Assembly: GCF_041897535.1 (NCBI RefSeq)
Contig: NZ_CP169217.1
Coordinates: 124,001 to 188,000 of the forward strand
Origin: Methylomicrobium lacus_A
Lineage (GTDB): Bacteria > Pseudomonadota > Gammaproteobacteria > Methylococcales > Methylomonadaceae
DNA length: 64,000 nt
Direction of reading: 5' to 3'
Of this stretch, positions 26,124-36,887 are shown piece after piece. Position 1 is the first letter of the stretch. Every line of letters begins with the position of its first letter. The position numbers were made by a program, and so were the translations under genes. The notes under the pieces were generated by a model. That model had not been told where the DNA came from and searched no databases. It saw only the letters and a list, made by a program, of their open reading frames with translations.

Positions 26124-26720
26124 TTAATCGCTAGGAACCTGTGACCATTTGTTCCATTCGCTACACAGCTTTCTAAACGAGCGACTACGGTCAAACGCTA
26201 GTTGCAAGTCTATTTGCGCGGAAAATGCCGGTTGATCGGTAGTTTCGCCATACGAGCGGTTGGCCATGCAAGCCTCGATCCAGCCCTTGGCATCGCGCGG
26301 TCGTTCGGGATCTACGGCCTTTGCCGGGTCATAATTGAAGCCTCGATTTCCCTGCAACGATTCGGCGGCTGCAATAAACCAGGCTTCGTACTCTCTGTTT
26401 GCCAACACAACGGAAATTTTACGGTGAGGGACGATACTTTGGGCGCGACGCAAAATCTCTTGACCCAGTTCTGCGGGGCAGTCATCGTCCGCATCGAATA
26501 GGATTAATATCCAGCCTTCGTCGCCGCATTTGTTGGCGGCAAGACTGAGATGGCGGCGAAATTCGTCGTCCTTGTTTAGGAAACGGTCTCGGCGGACACG
26601 AATCGGATAGCCTACATCGACATATACTTCTGGGGTTAACCACTCGTTGAGTCGCCGTAATAGGACAGGTAAAGCGATGACTTCACCATCGCCTTCCACA
26701 ATCGCAGTCACATTGATCAC
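26124..26720 (-). CDS. DUF4276 family TOPRIM-like protein
   Basis: The 198-residue protein has an N-terminal VEGDGE motif (the TOPRIM glutamate, about residue 9), LILFDADDDCPAELG (the DxD motif, about 72) and VLANREYEAWFIAAAESL (about 104). This is the arrangement of DUF4276/RloB-type nuclease-like proteins. Its start overlaps the stop of the upstream AAA ATPase gene by 4 bp. Paired ATPase and TOPRIM proteins are common in phage defence (OLD, PARIS, AbiL-type). That role is inference here; the domain call is firmer. Confidence 0.75.
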   Translation of the reverse strand: MINVTAIVEGDGEVIALPVLLRRLNEWLTPEVYVDVGYPIRVRRDRFLNKDDEFRRHLSLAANKCGDEGWILILFDADDDCPAELGQEILRRAQSIVPHRKISVVLANREYEAWFIAAAESLQGNRGFNYDPAKAVDPERPRDAKGWIEACMANRSYGETTDQPAFSAQIDLQLAFDRSRSFRKLCSEWNKWSQVPSD

Positions 26721-27919
26721 GGCTGGCTGTCTCCAAATAAATCGGTTTGTTTTTGTTCTTGCGCTTCCAGTTGTTTGCGGTCGGGAGCCAGTTGATTTAG
26801 ACGCAGCAACTCGCCGGCAGAGAACAGTGAGTCTCGAATCGCTTGCCGAGACGCTTCGTCGATGGGGCCGATCCGGGTTTCGCCTTTTTCGGAAACCACC
26901 GACAATAAAGAATCGGCGCTCAATTGCCGATCGTCGAGCAGATCCGGACTGTGGCTGGTGACAATGATTTGAGTTTCTTGCGAAGCCCGATTCAACGCTT
27001 CGCGCAAAGCTGAACTTGCCGCCGGATGTAACGCCGTCTCCGGCTCTTCGATGCCTATCAAGGTGGGGGCGTAATCCCGGTTACCTTGAAACAGTGCAGC
27101 CAATATTCCCAATGCCCTTAAGGTGCCGTCGGACATGTTTTGCGCCAGAAAACGCCAGGGATACTTGGCGCCGGCCATGTCCTGACGAAATTCAAGGGTT
27201 TCCATCGGGCCAATGGACTTACGTTTTACACCATGAACCATAGGTACGACGGTTTGCAAATATTCCTGAATGATGGTCATGCGTTCCGGAGATACTCTTT
27301 CTAAGTGCCCGATGACACTAGCGATGTTTTCGCCAACCGGCTTTAGTAATCTACCCTCTTGCGGTTTCTGCAATTCGCGCATTAATTTGGGATTCAAATT
27401 GTAAAATCCCATTGTTGAGAACAGGTCGAAAACCGGACGAAATTCGGTCAAGCCGGAAGCAGCTACCAAGGCCAAGCGGTCGGAGGTCACGGTGGGGAAT
27501 GTCGCTTCGCTACTGTTGCACAGTTTGCCTTTTTCGATCTGGAAAAACGGACCTTTACCGATACCCTCCAATACGCATTCCTCTGTTTGCACTTCGTAGC
27601 CTTGGCCGGAAAGCGCTCCAACATTGAATGCGTAATGTCCTTTTTGCCCATTAGCTAGTGAGAATTCCAGACGAATGCCGAAATGGCTTGGATGGCCGCT
27701 GGAATATCTGCGTACTTCCGATAGACCTCCACGTTCGTTTAATGCGTTGTCCAACGAACTTGTTAAGGCATCTCGTACCAAGTGCAAGGCATCAAGGAAA
27801 TTGCTTTTACCGGAACCGTTTGCCCCTACTAAATAGGTGAGTTGGTCCAGTTTTACGTTGCAATAACCAATACTTTTGTAATTTCGTAATACGACGCAGG
27901 TGATACGGGCATGGGCCAT
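26717..27919 (-). CDS. AAA family ATPase (ABC/SMC-like, AAA_21 type)
   Basis: The 400-residue protein begins with RITCVVLRNYKSIGYCNVKL, typical of RecF/SMC-like heads, then Walker A LVGANGSGKSNFLDAL (about residue 31). The C-terminal part has the ABC signature region NMSDGTLRALGILAALF, Walker B LIGIEEPETALHPAA (about 286) and the switch histidine in VTSHSPDLLDD. There is no coiled-coil arm. It is translationally coupled to the TOPRIM-like DUF4276 gene, and the two likely form one complex. A defence role is plausible but untested. Confidence 0.83.
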   Translation of the reverse strand: MAHARITCVVLRNYKSIGYCNVKLDQLTYLVGANGSGKSNFLDALHLVRDALTSSLDNALNERGGLSEVRRYSSGHPSHFGIRLEFSLANGQKGHYAFNVGALSGQGYEVQTEECVLEGIGKGPFFQIEKGKLCNSSEATFPTVTSDRLALVAASGLTEFRPVFDLFSTMGFYNLNPKLMRELQKPQEGRLLKPVGENIASVIGHLERVSPERMTIIQEYLQTVVPMVHGVKRKSIGPMETLEFRQDMAGAKYPWRFLAQNMSDGTLRALGILAALFQGNRDYAPTLIGIEEPETALHPAASSALREALNRASQETQIIVTSHSPDLLDDRQLSADSLLSVVSEKGETRIGPIDEASRQAIRDSLFSAGELLRLNQLAPDRKQLEAQEQKQTDLFGDSQP

Positions 27920-28085
27920 GGGGTTAGGTTCTCTATATTATGATGTACGTTAACGGCAATCGAACTGCTTGGCCAGGCTCGGTAATTGACACCTGATTTT
28001 TCCGGCGCACTGTATTTTGAAGCCGTCAGATCAAGTCCAGATCTCTATCACATATCATTCTCGCGGATCAAACGGCGTTAGCCGA

Positions 28086-28469
28086 CTAGGCGCTGTTTGA
28101 AGACTCGCGAATCGAGATTATCGTTGTTTTGGTGGCTTGCCACTCTTCGCAGCGCGGGACCCAGAAGCGGCCGGCGTTCAGCCAGTGCAGTCCGCGCAGC
28201 GGAGACTTGAGACGGTTCAAGATGCGGTTTTCGAGCCAATCGGGGTCGAAAAACTCCCATTCTCCCGCCACGCATACAAGGTTGTATTTGCAGACCGGAT
28301 AAACCTCGTCGATCAGGATCTGCTCGATGTCGGCCAAGGAATAGGGCGATGCGGCCAGTTTTTCCGCCCGCCAAGTGCGGGCAAGCGTCACATCCGTATA
28401 GAGAAATAAATCGGACAGCGCCTCCCACACCGGCCGGCGATTCGGCAAGTCATCCGGGGCAGCTTTCAT
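28086..28469 (-). CDS. DUF7079-like small protein
   Basis: The 127-residue soluble protein contains RRPVWEALSDLFLYTDVTL, AASPYSLADIEQILIDEVYPVC and NLVCVAGEWEFFDPDWL, a pattern I associate with DUF7079. Function is unknown. The gene ends with codons that look poorly conserved (ATKTTIISIRESSNSA). It lies 26 bp downstream of the bacterioferritin stop and may be read with it. Confidence 0.6.
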   Translation of the reverse strand: MKAAPDDLPNRRPVWEALSDLFLYTDVTLARTWRAEKLAASPYSLADIEQILIDEVYPVCKYNLVCVAGEWEFFDPDWLENRILNRLKSPLRGLHWLNAGRFWVPRCEEWQATKTTIISIRESSNSA

Positions 28470-28495
28470 CGCGTTCGGGTATTGTGCAATGTCCT

Positions 28496-28939
28496 TCAGT
28501 TGCCGGGTTTCTTCAGCATTTTTCGCACTTCGCCCAGATGCATTTCTTCCTGCGCGATCATCCGCCGCGCGTATTCTTCCAGCAGCACATGATGGCCGCT
28601 GACCAGGTCGAGCAGGGTGTTATAGGCCGACAGCGCGAGCATTTCATGATCGAGCGATTCGCGCAGGATGTCGCCGATGTCGTGCCGGTGCGTTTCGAGC
28701 AGCGGGCCGATGCCGAGCGACGGATGCGCATCCAGCAGCGTAATCAGTTCGCCCGCTTCGTTCGCGTGCTGCAGCGATTCGGTGGCCTGTGCGCGCATCC
28801 AGCCGACGATCGGTATACGTCCGTAGCCGACCACCATCAAGGCATAATGGGTATAGCGCACCACGCCGGCCAATTCGGTTTCCAGAATCTTGTTCAGCAC
28901 GGTGACGACTTCGTCTTTATCGAATCCGTTGTGAGCCAT
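28496..28939 (-). CDS. Bacterioferritin-like ferritin
   Basis: The start at 28939 was chosen because GGAGG lies 6 bases upstream on the minus strand; the longer frame to 28957 reads through that ribosome site. The 147-residue four-helix bundle has diiron ligands in LETELAGVVRYTHY, ATESLQHANEAGE, DHEMLALSAYN and AQEEMHLGEV. A methionine in GWMRAQATE is near the haem-ligand position of bacterioferritin. It stores iron and protects against peroxide. Confidence 0.87.
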   Translation of the reverse strand: MAHNGFDKDEVVTVLNKILETELAGVVRYTHYALMVVGYGRIPIVGWMRAQATESLQHANEAGELITLLDAHPSLGIGPLLETHRHDIGDILRESLDHEMLALSAYNTLLDLVSGHHVLLEEYARRMIAQEEMHLGEVRKMLKKPGN

Positions 28940-29162
28940 GGCTGCCTCCAAAGGCAAAATGAAGAAAGCCTTACTATATCGGGTTTGGCCGAATTTTGCG
29001 ACCCGGGTCCCGTCCGATAGACAAGGAATTCATGATTTTGCCAGTAATGTAAAGGACTTGCGTGTTGCATTTCTGCGATCCTCATCTATTCTTCGGATGG
29101 AGAAGCGCGCAGAGTCTAGCCGTCTGAACGGCATTTTTACCTGAATCTCTGGATATTTTCCC

Positions 29163-29420
29163 ATGATCTTAGTATTGCTCGGCATCCTACTGTTTTTGGC
29201 CATTCTGATCGTTTTTGCTGAACAACTCGCTGATCGCGAGGAATGCGGTCGGCAATGCCTTCGGCGCGATCGATGCGAAGATGAAAAAACGTTATGACCT
29301 GTTGACTGCCACAATGCCTGCGAGCAGTTGGCGACGAATATTTTGGCCGGTATGATGAATTTTTTGCTCAAAACTCCTATCGAAATATCGGACAAAGAGA
29401 GGAAGAGCATCGGCGCCTGA
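29163..29420 (+). pseudogene. LemA-family pseudogene (frameshifts and internal deletion)
   Basis: Three pieces of a LemA protein remain in different frames. 29163-29213 encodes the N-terminal membrane anchor (MILVLLGILLFLAILIVF). 29219-29300, shifted by two bases, encodes LNNSLIARRNAVGNAFGAID and then KMKKRYDLL, the LemA signature. 29313-29420, back in the first frame, encodes NACEQLATNILAGMMNF and a charged end, matching the LemA C-terminus. About 110 central codons are missing. The following gene is DUF3137, a frequent LemA partner, which supports the identification. Confidence 0.75.
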
Positions 29421-29472
29421 GATGTGTTCAAAAGCTGAGTCCGATTTGCCAACACGTACACGCCTGACGCCT

Positions 29473-30441
29473 ATGAAATCGGTCGACAACTTTATCAAAC
29501 ACTACCGCAATAATGTGGCGCCGATATTACGCGATCTGGAGCCTGAGAGGAGAGCGTTGCTGCTCCTGTTTTGGACGGGCGTCGTGTTTCTGGCGGCCAG
29601 CGCGCCCGGCTTCGTGTTGTCGTTGCGTTCCGATCAGCCGGTTTATTTGCTGGCGGCCGCGCCGTTTGTGATCGTTGCGGTCTACCAGTTTTATCGTTTC
29701 AAGCAAAAGAAGCGAGCCTATGCGGACGTGTTCAAGAATTGCGTAATCCGCGAGTTGGTCGCATTGATCGATCCGCATTTCGATTATTTTCCGCACCGTC
29801 ATATCGACGAAGCCGATTACCGGGAGTCCGAGCTCTTTAGGAACCGGATCGACCGTTACCGCGGCCGCGATTTGGTCGAAGGGGCGCTCGGCGCGACCCG
29901 TTTTTTCTTCTCCGAACTGATGCACGAGGAAATGCAGGAAACGACCGATGCGAAAGGATGCAGGCGGACGCGCTGGGAGACCGTCTTCAAGGGCCTTTTT
30001 TTCATCGCCGACTTCAACAAGCCTTTTCACGGCAAAACCTATGTGGTGCCCGATGCGCGCGGCAGCGTCTTGAATTTAGGCAAGTTATTCGAAAAAGGGA
30101 GCTTCGGCCGCGGCGACATCGTCGAACTCGAAAATCCCGAATTTGACGCGCTGTTTACCGTCTACGGCACCGATCAGATCGTGGCGCGTTATATCCTGTC
30201 ATCGGCGATGATGGACCGCTTGGTTCATTTCAGGAACAAGGCAGACACCCCGGTCCATCTTTCCTTCATCAACTCGAAAATGTTCGTGGCGTTGCCGCTC
30301 AGCAAGGATCTGTTCGCGCCGAAGATATTTTCGAGCGGCGTACAGTCCGCCTGTTTGCGGGATTATTTCCGCTATCTCGCGCTGGTCGCGGGGATCGTCG
30401 ACGACCTGAACCTGAATTTGAGGATTTGGGGGAAGGTGTAA
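29473..30441 (+). CDS. DUF3137 domain-containing membrane protein
   Basis: I take the ATG at 29473 (MKSVDNFIKHYRNN); an in-frame ATG at 29422 adds a tail unlike the family. The 322-residue protein has two adjacent transmembrane helices (about residues 35-80) and a cytoplasmic domain with a DUF3137 pattern. That domain includes FKGLFFIADFNKPFHGKTYV, VYGTDQIVARYILSSAMMDRL and SFINSKMFVALPLSKDLF. It normally accompanies LemA; here LemA is broken directly upstream, so this gene may be an orphan. Confidence 0.82.
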   Translation: MKSVDNFIKHYRNNVAPILRDLEPERRALLLLFWTGVVFLAASAPGFVLSLRSDQPVYLLAAAPFVIVAVYQFYRFKQKKRAYADVFKNCVIRELVALIDPHFDYFPHRHIDEADYRESELFRNRIDRYRGRDLVEGALGATRFFFSELMHEEMQETTDAKGCRRTRWETVFKGLFFIADFNKPFHGKTYVVPDARGSVLNLGKLFEKGSFGRGDIVELENPEFDALFTVYGTDQIVARYILSSAMMDRLVHFRNKADTPVHLSFINSKMFVALPLSKDLFAPKIFSSGVQSACLRDYFRYLALVAGIVDDLNLNLRIWGKV

Positions 30442-30452
30442 TAATCGATCCA

Positions 30453-30489
30453 CTACAGGGTGGATGCGCTACGCTTATCCACCCTACAG
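30453..30489. repeat. REP-type palindrome between convergent genes
   Basis: CTACAGGGTGGAT and ATCCACCCTACAG flank GCGCTACGCTT. It sits 12 bp after DUF3137 and 16 bp from the stop of the convergent aminotransferase gene, where it could act as a bidirectional terminator or 3'-end stabiliser. Confidence 0.7.
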
Positions 30490-30504
30490 ATGCGGTTAGC
30501 CGTG

Positions 30505-31686
30505 TCAAACCGCGTTTCTGATCCGCTCCATCGCTTTTTCGAGATTCGCCATGCTGGTCGCGATCGAAATCCGGATGTGGCCCGGGGTACCGAAGGCGGA
30601 ACCCGGCACCAGCGCGACGCCGGCATGCTCGATCAGATATTCCGAAAATCCTAGATCGTCGTCGATGCCGTCGAGCCGCGCGAGCAGTTTCTCGATGTTC
30701 GGGAACACATAAAACGTGCCGTCGGTTTCGATGCAGTCGATGCCGTCGATCTTGTTGAATTCTGCGACCACATAATCATGGCGCTTCTTGAATTCGACGC
30801 ACATGTCGTCGATGAAGCTTTGATCGCCGGTCAGCGCGGCTTCGGCGGCGACCTGCGAAATCGAGGTCGGGTTCGAGGTGCTTTGCGACTGCACGGTGGT
30901 CATCGCCTCGATCAGGTCGGCGGGACCCGCCGCATAGCCGATACGCCAGCCGGTCATCGAATAGGCCTTCGAGACGCCGTTCATCACGACGGTCCGGTCG
31001 TAAAGGTCCGGATGCGCGTTCAGGATGTTTACGAACGTGCCTTGCTTCCAGAGAATATGCTCGTACATGTCATCGGTCGCGATGATGATGTTCGGATGTT
31101 CCTTCAACACGTCGCCGAGCGCCTTCAGTTCGTCGAGCGTGTAGGCGATGCCGGACGGATTCGACGGGCTGTTGATGAAGATCAGGCGGGTCTTCGGCGT
31201 GATCGCGGCGCGCAGTTGTTCCGGGGTGATCTTGAAGCGCTGCGCCTGGGTCGTTTCGATGATCACCGGCACGCCGTCAGCGAGCAGCACCATGTCCGGA
31301 TACGAAACCCAGAACGGGGCAGGGATGATCACCTCGTCGCCCGCATTCAACAGCGCCTGCGTCAAGTTGAACGAGCTTTGCTTGCCGCCGCAGGAGACCA
31401 GAACCTGTTTCGGCTGGTAGTCGAGACCGTTATCCTTTTTGAACTTCTCGATGATCGCCTTTTTCAAACTCGGAATGCCGTCGACCGCGGTATACTTGGT
31501 GAAGCCTTTCGCCAAGGCCTCGACGGCCGCCGCCTTGATGTGTTCCGGCGTATCGAAGTCGGGTTCGCCCGCGCCGAGTCCTACGATGTCCTTGCCGGCC
31601 GCGCGCATTTGTGCGGCCCGGGCGGTAATCGCCAAGGTCGGTGAGGGTTTGACTGCCTGAACTCTGTTGGATAGTTTGATGCTCAT
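30505..31686 (-). CDS. Pyridoxal-phosphate aminotransferase, class I (aspartate type)
   Basis: The 393-residue fold-type I enzyme has FINSPSNPSGIAYTLDEL and the PLP lysine in VVMNGVSKAYSMTGWRIGYA (about residue 236). FGTPGHIRISIATS contains the arginine that binds the substrate carboxylate. It belongs to the I-gamma group usually annotated as aspartate (or aspartate/prephenate) aminotransferase, exchanging amino groups between aspartate or glutamate and keto acids. It is divergent from uvrB over an 87-bp gap. Confidence 0.9.
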   Translation of the reverse strand: MSIKLSNRVQAVKPSPTLAITARAAQMRAAGKDIVGLGAGEPDFDTPEHIKAAAVEALAKGFTKYTAVDGIPSLKKAIIEKFKKDNGLDYQPKQVLVSCGGKQSSFNLTQALLNAGDEVIIPAPFWVSYPDMVLLADGVPVIIETTQAQRFKITPEQLRAAITPKTRLIFINSPSNPSGIAYTLDELKALGDVLKEHPNIIIATDDMYEHILWKQGTFVNILNAHPDLYDRTVVMNGVSKAYSMTGWRIGYAAGPADLIEAMTTVQSQSTSNPTSISQVAAEAALTGDQSFIDDMCVEFKKRHDYVVAEFNKIDGIDCIETDGTFYVFPNIEKLLARLDGIDDDLGFSEYLIEHAGVALVPGSAFGTPGHIRISIATSMANLEKAMERIRNAV

Positions 31687-31773
31687 GTTCCGCCGTGTAA
31701 AATCAATGTCAAAAATCGCCGTAAATTATACCCTTTAGCGACCCGTCAAATAAACGGTTTTGAGAAATAACGA

Positions 31774-33783
<2,010 letters not shown>

Positions 33784-35442
33784 ATGCCGCAAGACCAACG
33801 CATCGAAAGCCTCGACGATTCGCTCAGGGCCAACATCGTCGACGTCGCCGCGAGACGAATCTTTTCGGCCGAGCTTTACTGGCGCGATGGCGTGATTACC
33901 GCGATCACCGAACTTGGCGGCGAAGATTCGTGCTTGCCTTATCTCTTGCCGGGCTTTGTCGACGCGCATGTGCATATCGAAAGTTCGATGCTGACGCCCG
34001 TCGAGTTCGCTCGTATCGCGGTCCGCCATGGCACGGTGGCGGCGGTTTCGGATCCGCATGAGATCGCGAACGTATTGGGCCTCGAAGGCGTGCGCTTCAT
34101 GCTCGATAACGCCCGGCAGACGCCGTTCAGCTTCTGCTTCGGGGCGCCGTCCTGCGTGCCGGCGACGCCGTTCGAAACGGCCGGCGCCAGGTTCGATTGC
34201 GAGCAACTCGAAGGATTGTTTCAAGCCGGCGAGGCCTCTTATCTGTCCGAAATGATGAATTATCCGGGCGTCCTCGCGAACGATCCTGCCGTTCTGGCCA
34301 AGCTGAATCTGGCCAGGCGTTACGGTTGCAAGATCGACGGCCATGCGCCGGGATTGTCGGGACGAGAGGCTGCCGGCTATGCGGCGGCGGGGATCACGAC
34401 CGATCATGAATGCAGCACCTTAAACGAAGCCGAAGACAAGATCGCCTCCGGCATGCATATCCTGATCCGCGAAGGCTCGGCCGCGCGCAATTTCGAGGCC
34501 CTGCACCCCTTGATCAGCCGCTATCCGGATAAGGTGATGCTGTGCAGCGACGACAAGCACCCGGACGAGCTGGCTTCGAGCCATATCGATCGGCTCGCGG
34601 CGAGGGCGCTTCAGCACGGCCATGCGCTGTTCGATGTGCTGCAATGCGCGTCGATCAATCCGATCCGGCATTATGGCCTCGCTATCGGACAGCTGCGCGT
34701 AGGCGACCGCATGGATGCGGTAGAGGTCGGCGATCTTAAAACATTGATGCCCCTGAAAACCTGGCTGGCCGGCCGCTTGGTCGCCGAACACGGCAAGAGC
34801 CTGTTGCCGGCCGTTATCCCCGAATCGATTAATCGCTTTAACGCCCGCAAGATTCAAGCTTCCGACCTGGCAATAACGGCCGGCAGTGAAAGAATACGCG
34901 TGATGCAAGCGATGGACGGCGAATTGCTGACGCGTGAGATTTTGCTGGCGCCGAAAGTCTCCGGCGGCCACATCGTTCCTGATAGCGACCGGGACATCCT
35001 ACTGTTGACCGTGGTCAACCGCTACCGCCCCGAAAAGCCGGCCGTCGCCTTCATTCAGGGTTTCGGCCTGAAGCAGGGCGCACTGGCGTCGAGCGTGGCG
35101 CATGACTCGCATAACCTCATCGCGGTAGGGGGCGATGCGGAGGCGCTATGCCGGGCCGTCAACGGTCTGATCGATCAGCAGGGCGGCATCGCGGTCGTCC
35201 ACAACGACCGTTTCGAGTGCTTGCCGCTGCCGATTGCCGGCCTGATCAGCGACAGGGACGGCGATTTTGTCGCGAGGCGTTATGCCGAATTGGACCGCAT
35301 CGCCAAACGGATCGGATCGCCCCTGCGGGCCCCCTTCATGACCCTGTCTTTCATGGCTTTGCTGGTGATTCCTGAGCTGAAGTTGAGCGACCGGGGGCTC
35401 TTCGACGGCCGTACCTTCCAATTCACCGACCTGAGGGTATAA
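33784..35442 (+). CDS. ade: Adenine deaminase
   Basis: The 552-residue amidohydrolase-superfamily enzyme deaminates adenine to hypoxanthine. The metal site begins with LPGFVDAHVHIESSM (HxH, about residue 58). VSDPHEIANV and LCSDDKHPDEL follow, with a C-terminal ade-type domain (GGHIVPDSDRDILLLTVVNRY and KQGALASSVAHDSHNL). It starts right after the uvrB stop, with weak spacing for a separate promoter. The next genes encode xanthine dehydrogenase, so adenine can pass to hypoxanthine, xanthine and urate. Confidence 0.95.
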   Translation: MPQDQRIESLDDSLRANIVDVAARRIFSAELYWRDGVITAITELGGEDSCLPYLLPGFVDAHVHIESSMLTPVEFARIAVRHGTVAAVSDPHEIANVLGLEGVRFMLDNARQTPFSFCFGAPSCVPATPFETAGARFDCEQLEGLFQAGEASYLSEMMNYPGVLANDPAVLAKLNLARRYGCKIDGHAPGLSGREAAGYAAAGITTDHECSTLNEAEDKIASGMHILIREGSAARNFEALHPLISRYPDKVMLCSDDKHPDELASSHIDRLAARALQHGHALFDVLQCASINPIRHYGLAIGQLRVGDRMDAVEVGDLKTLMPLKTWLAGRLVAEHGKSLLPAVIPESINRFNARKIQASDLAITAGSERIRVMQAMDGELLTREILLAPKVSGGHIVPDSDRDILLLTVVNRYRPEKPAVAFIQGFGLKQGALASSVAHDSHNLIAVGGDAEALCRAVNGLIDQQGGIAVVHNDRFECLPLPIAGLISDRDGDFVARRYAELDRIAKRIGSPLRAPFMTLSFMALLVIPELKLSDRGLFDGRTFQFTDLRV

Positions 35443-35447
35443 GCACG

Positions 35448-36887
35448 ATGTCTGCTGCGAACGAAGCGATCACTTTCCTGCTGAATCGGGACAGAGTCGA
35501 GGAAAAGGCCGCCCCCGGCATCGTGTTGCTGGACATCATCCGCCGCGAACGCCATCTGACCGGTACCAAGGAAGCCTGCCGCGAGGGCGATTGCGGCGCC
35601 TGCATGGTCTTGCTCGGCACGCCAGATGCTGCATCCCGGATGCATTATGTCCCGGTCAACTCGTGTTTATTGCCGCTGGGCGCGGTTGCCGGTCGTCATG
35701 TGGTCACGATCGAAGGTATCAACGGCCAGTCACTGAATCCGATCCAACAAGCGCTGGTGGCTCAAGGCGGCATCCAATGCGGCTTTTGTACGCCGGGCAT
35801 CGTGGTCGCGCTGACCGCCTTTTTTCTGAACGGGAGCGCTTCCGATGCCGCCGAAGCGGACGATGCGGTTGCCGGCAATCTTTGCCGCTGCACCGGTTAC
35901 AGCGGCATCAAACGGGCCATTCATGAACTTTGCGGCCGCTTCGATTTGAGAACCTCGCCCTTCGAAAACCGCATCCGCGAATGCATCGACTGGCAATTGC
36001 TGCCGCCTTACTTTGCCTCGATTCCGCAGCAACTGGTCGCGCTGCCGTCGGTAAAACCGTCCGCTGGCGAACAAGATGCCGTCAGGGTGGCCGGTGGCAC
36101 CGATCTGTTTGTGCAGCAACCGGTTCAATTATGCACCCAACCGCTGGCTTTTTTGCAGCCGGAGGACAGCCTTGAAGGCATTCGCCTGCAAAACGGCCAA
36201 TGCCTGATCGATGCGGCAGCCACGATCGAACAACTGCGGACATCGCCAGAGATGCGGACGCTGTTTCCGGCAATAGTCGAAGATTTCAAGCTGGTCTGTT
36301 CCGCGCCGATTCGTCAGCGGGCGACCGTCGGCGGCAATCTGGCCAATGCCTCGCCGATCGGCGATCTGTCGGTGTTTTTTCTGGCGCTCGATGCCGGCGT
36401 TCGGATCGCCGGACCCCTTCGGGAACGCTCGGTCAAATTGCGGGACTTCTTCAACGCGTACAAGCAGATCGATTGCGGGCCGGACGAACTGCTCCGGGAA
36501 ATCCTTTTCGATCTGCCCGATCCGTCTGCCGTTTTCAGTTTCGAAAAAGTCAGCAAGCGAACCTACCTGGATATCGCCAGCGTCAATTCGGCGCTGCTAA
36601 TCGAAGTGTCGAACGGCATTATCCAAAAAATTCACCTGTCCGCCGGCGGCGTCGCGCCGATTCCCCTGTATTTGGCCGCGACTTGCGACTATTTGCTCGG
36701 AAAAGCGCCGCGTCCGGATGTCGTTATTGAAGCGGCCGGGGTCGCGCAAACCGAAATTGCGCCGATTTCCGATGTCCGCGGTACCGAAGGTTATAAACGC
36801 TTGCTGCTCAGGCAGCTGATTTTCGCCCATTTCCTGAAACTGTTTGCGGAGCAACCCGGCTGGGAGGCGCTGTATGAATCTTCGTGA
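35448..36887 (+). CDS. xdhA: Xanthine dehydrogenase small subunit (2Fe-2S and FAD)
   Basis: The 479-residue subunit has an N-terminal plant-type ferredoxin domain with CREGDCGACMV. The second 2Fe-2S domain has CGFCTPGIVV and NLCRCTGYSGI (about residues 105-150). The FAD domain (about 195-470) has VAGGTDLFVQQP and RATVGGNLANASPIGDLSVF. It passes electrons from the molybdenum subunit to NAD. Its last 14 bp overlap the start of xdhB. Confidence 0.95.
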   Translation: MSAANEAITFLLNRDRVEEKAAPGIVLLDIIRRERHLTGTKEACREGDCGACMVLLGTPDAASRMHYVPVNSCLLPLGAVAGRHVVTIEGINGQSLNPIQQALVAQGGIQCGFCTPGIVVALTAFFLNGSASDAAEADDAVAGNLCRCTGYSGIKRAIHELCGRFDLRTSPFENRIRECIDWQLLPPYFASIPQQLVALPSVKPSAGEQDAVRVAGGTDLFVQQPVQLCTQPLAFLQPEDSLEGIRLQNGQCLIDAAATIEQLRTSPEMRTLFPAIVEDFKLVCSAPIRQRATVGGNLANASPIGDLSVFFLALDAGVRIAGPLRERSVKLRDFFNAYKQIDCGPDELLREILFDLPDPSAVFSFEKVSKRTYLDIASVNSALLIEVSNGIIQKIHLSAGGVAPIPLYLAATCDYLLGKAPRPDVVIEAAGVAQTEIAPISDVRGTEGYKRLLLRQLIFAHFLKLFAEQPGWEALYESS

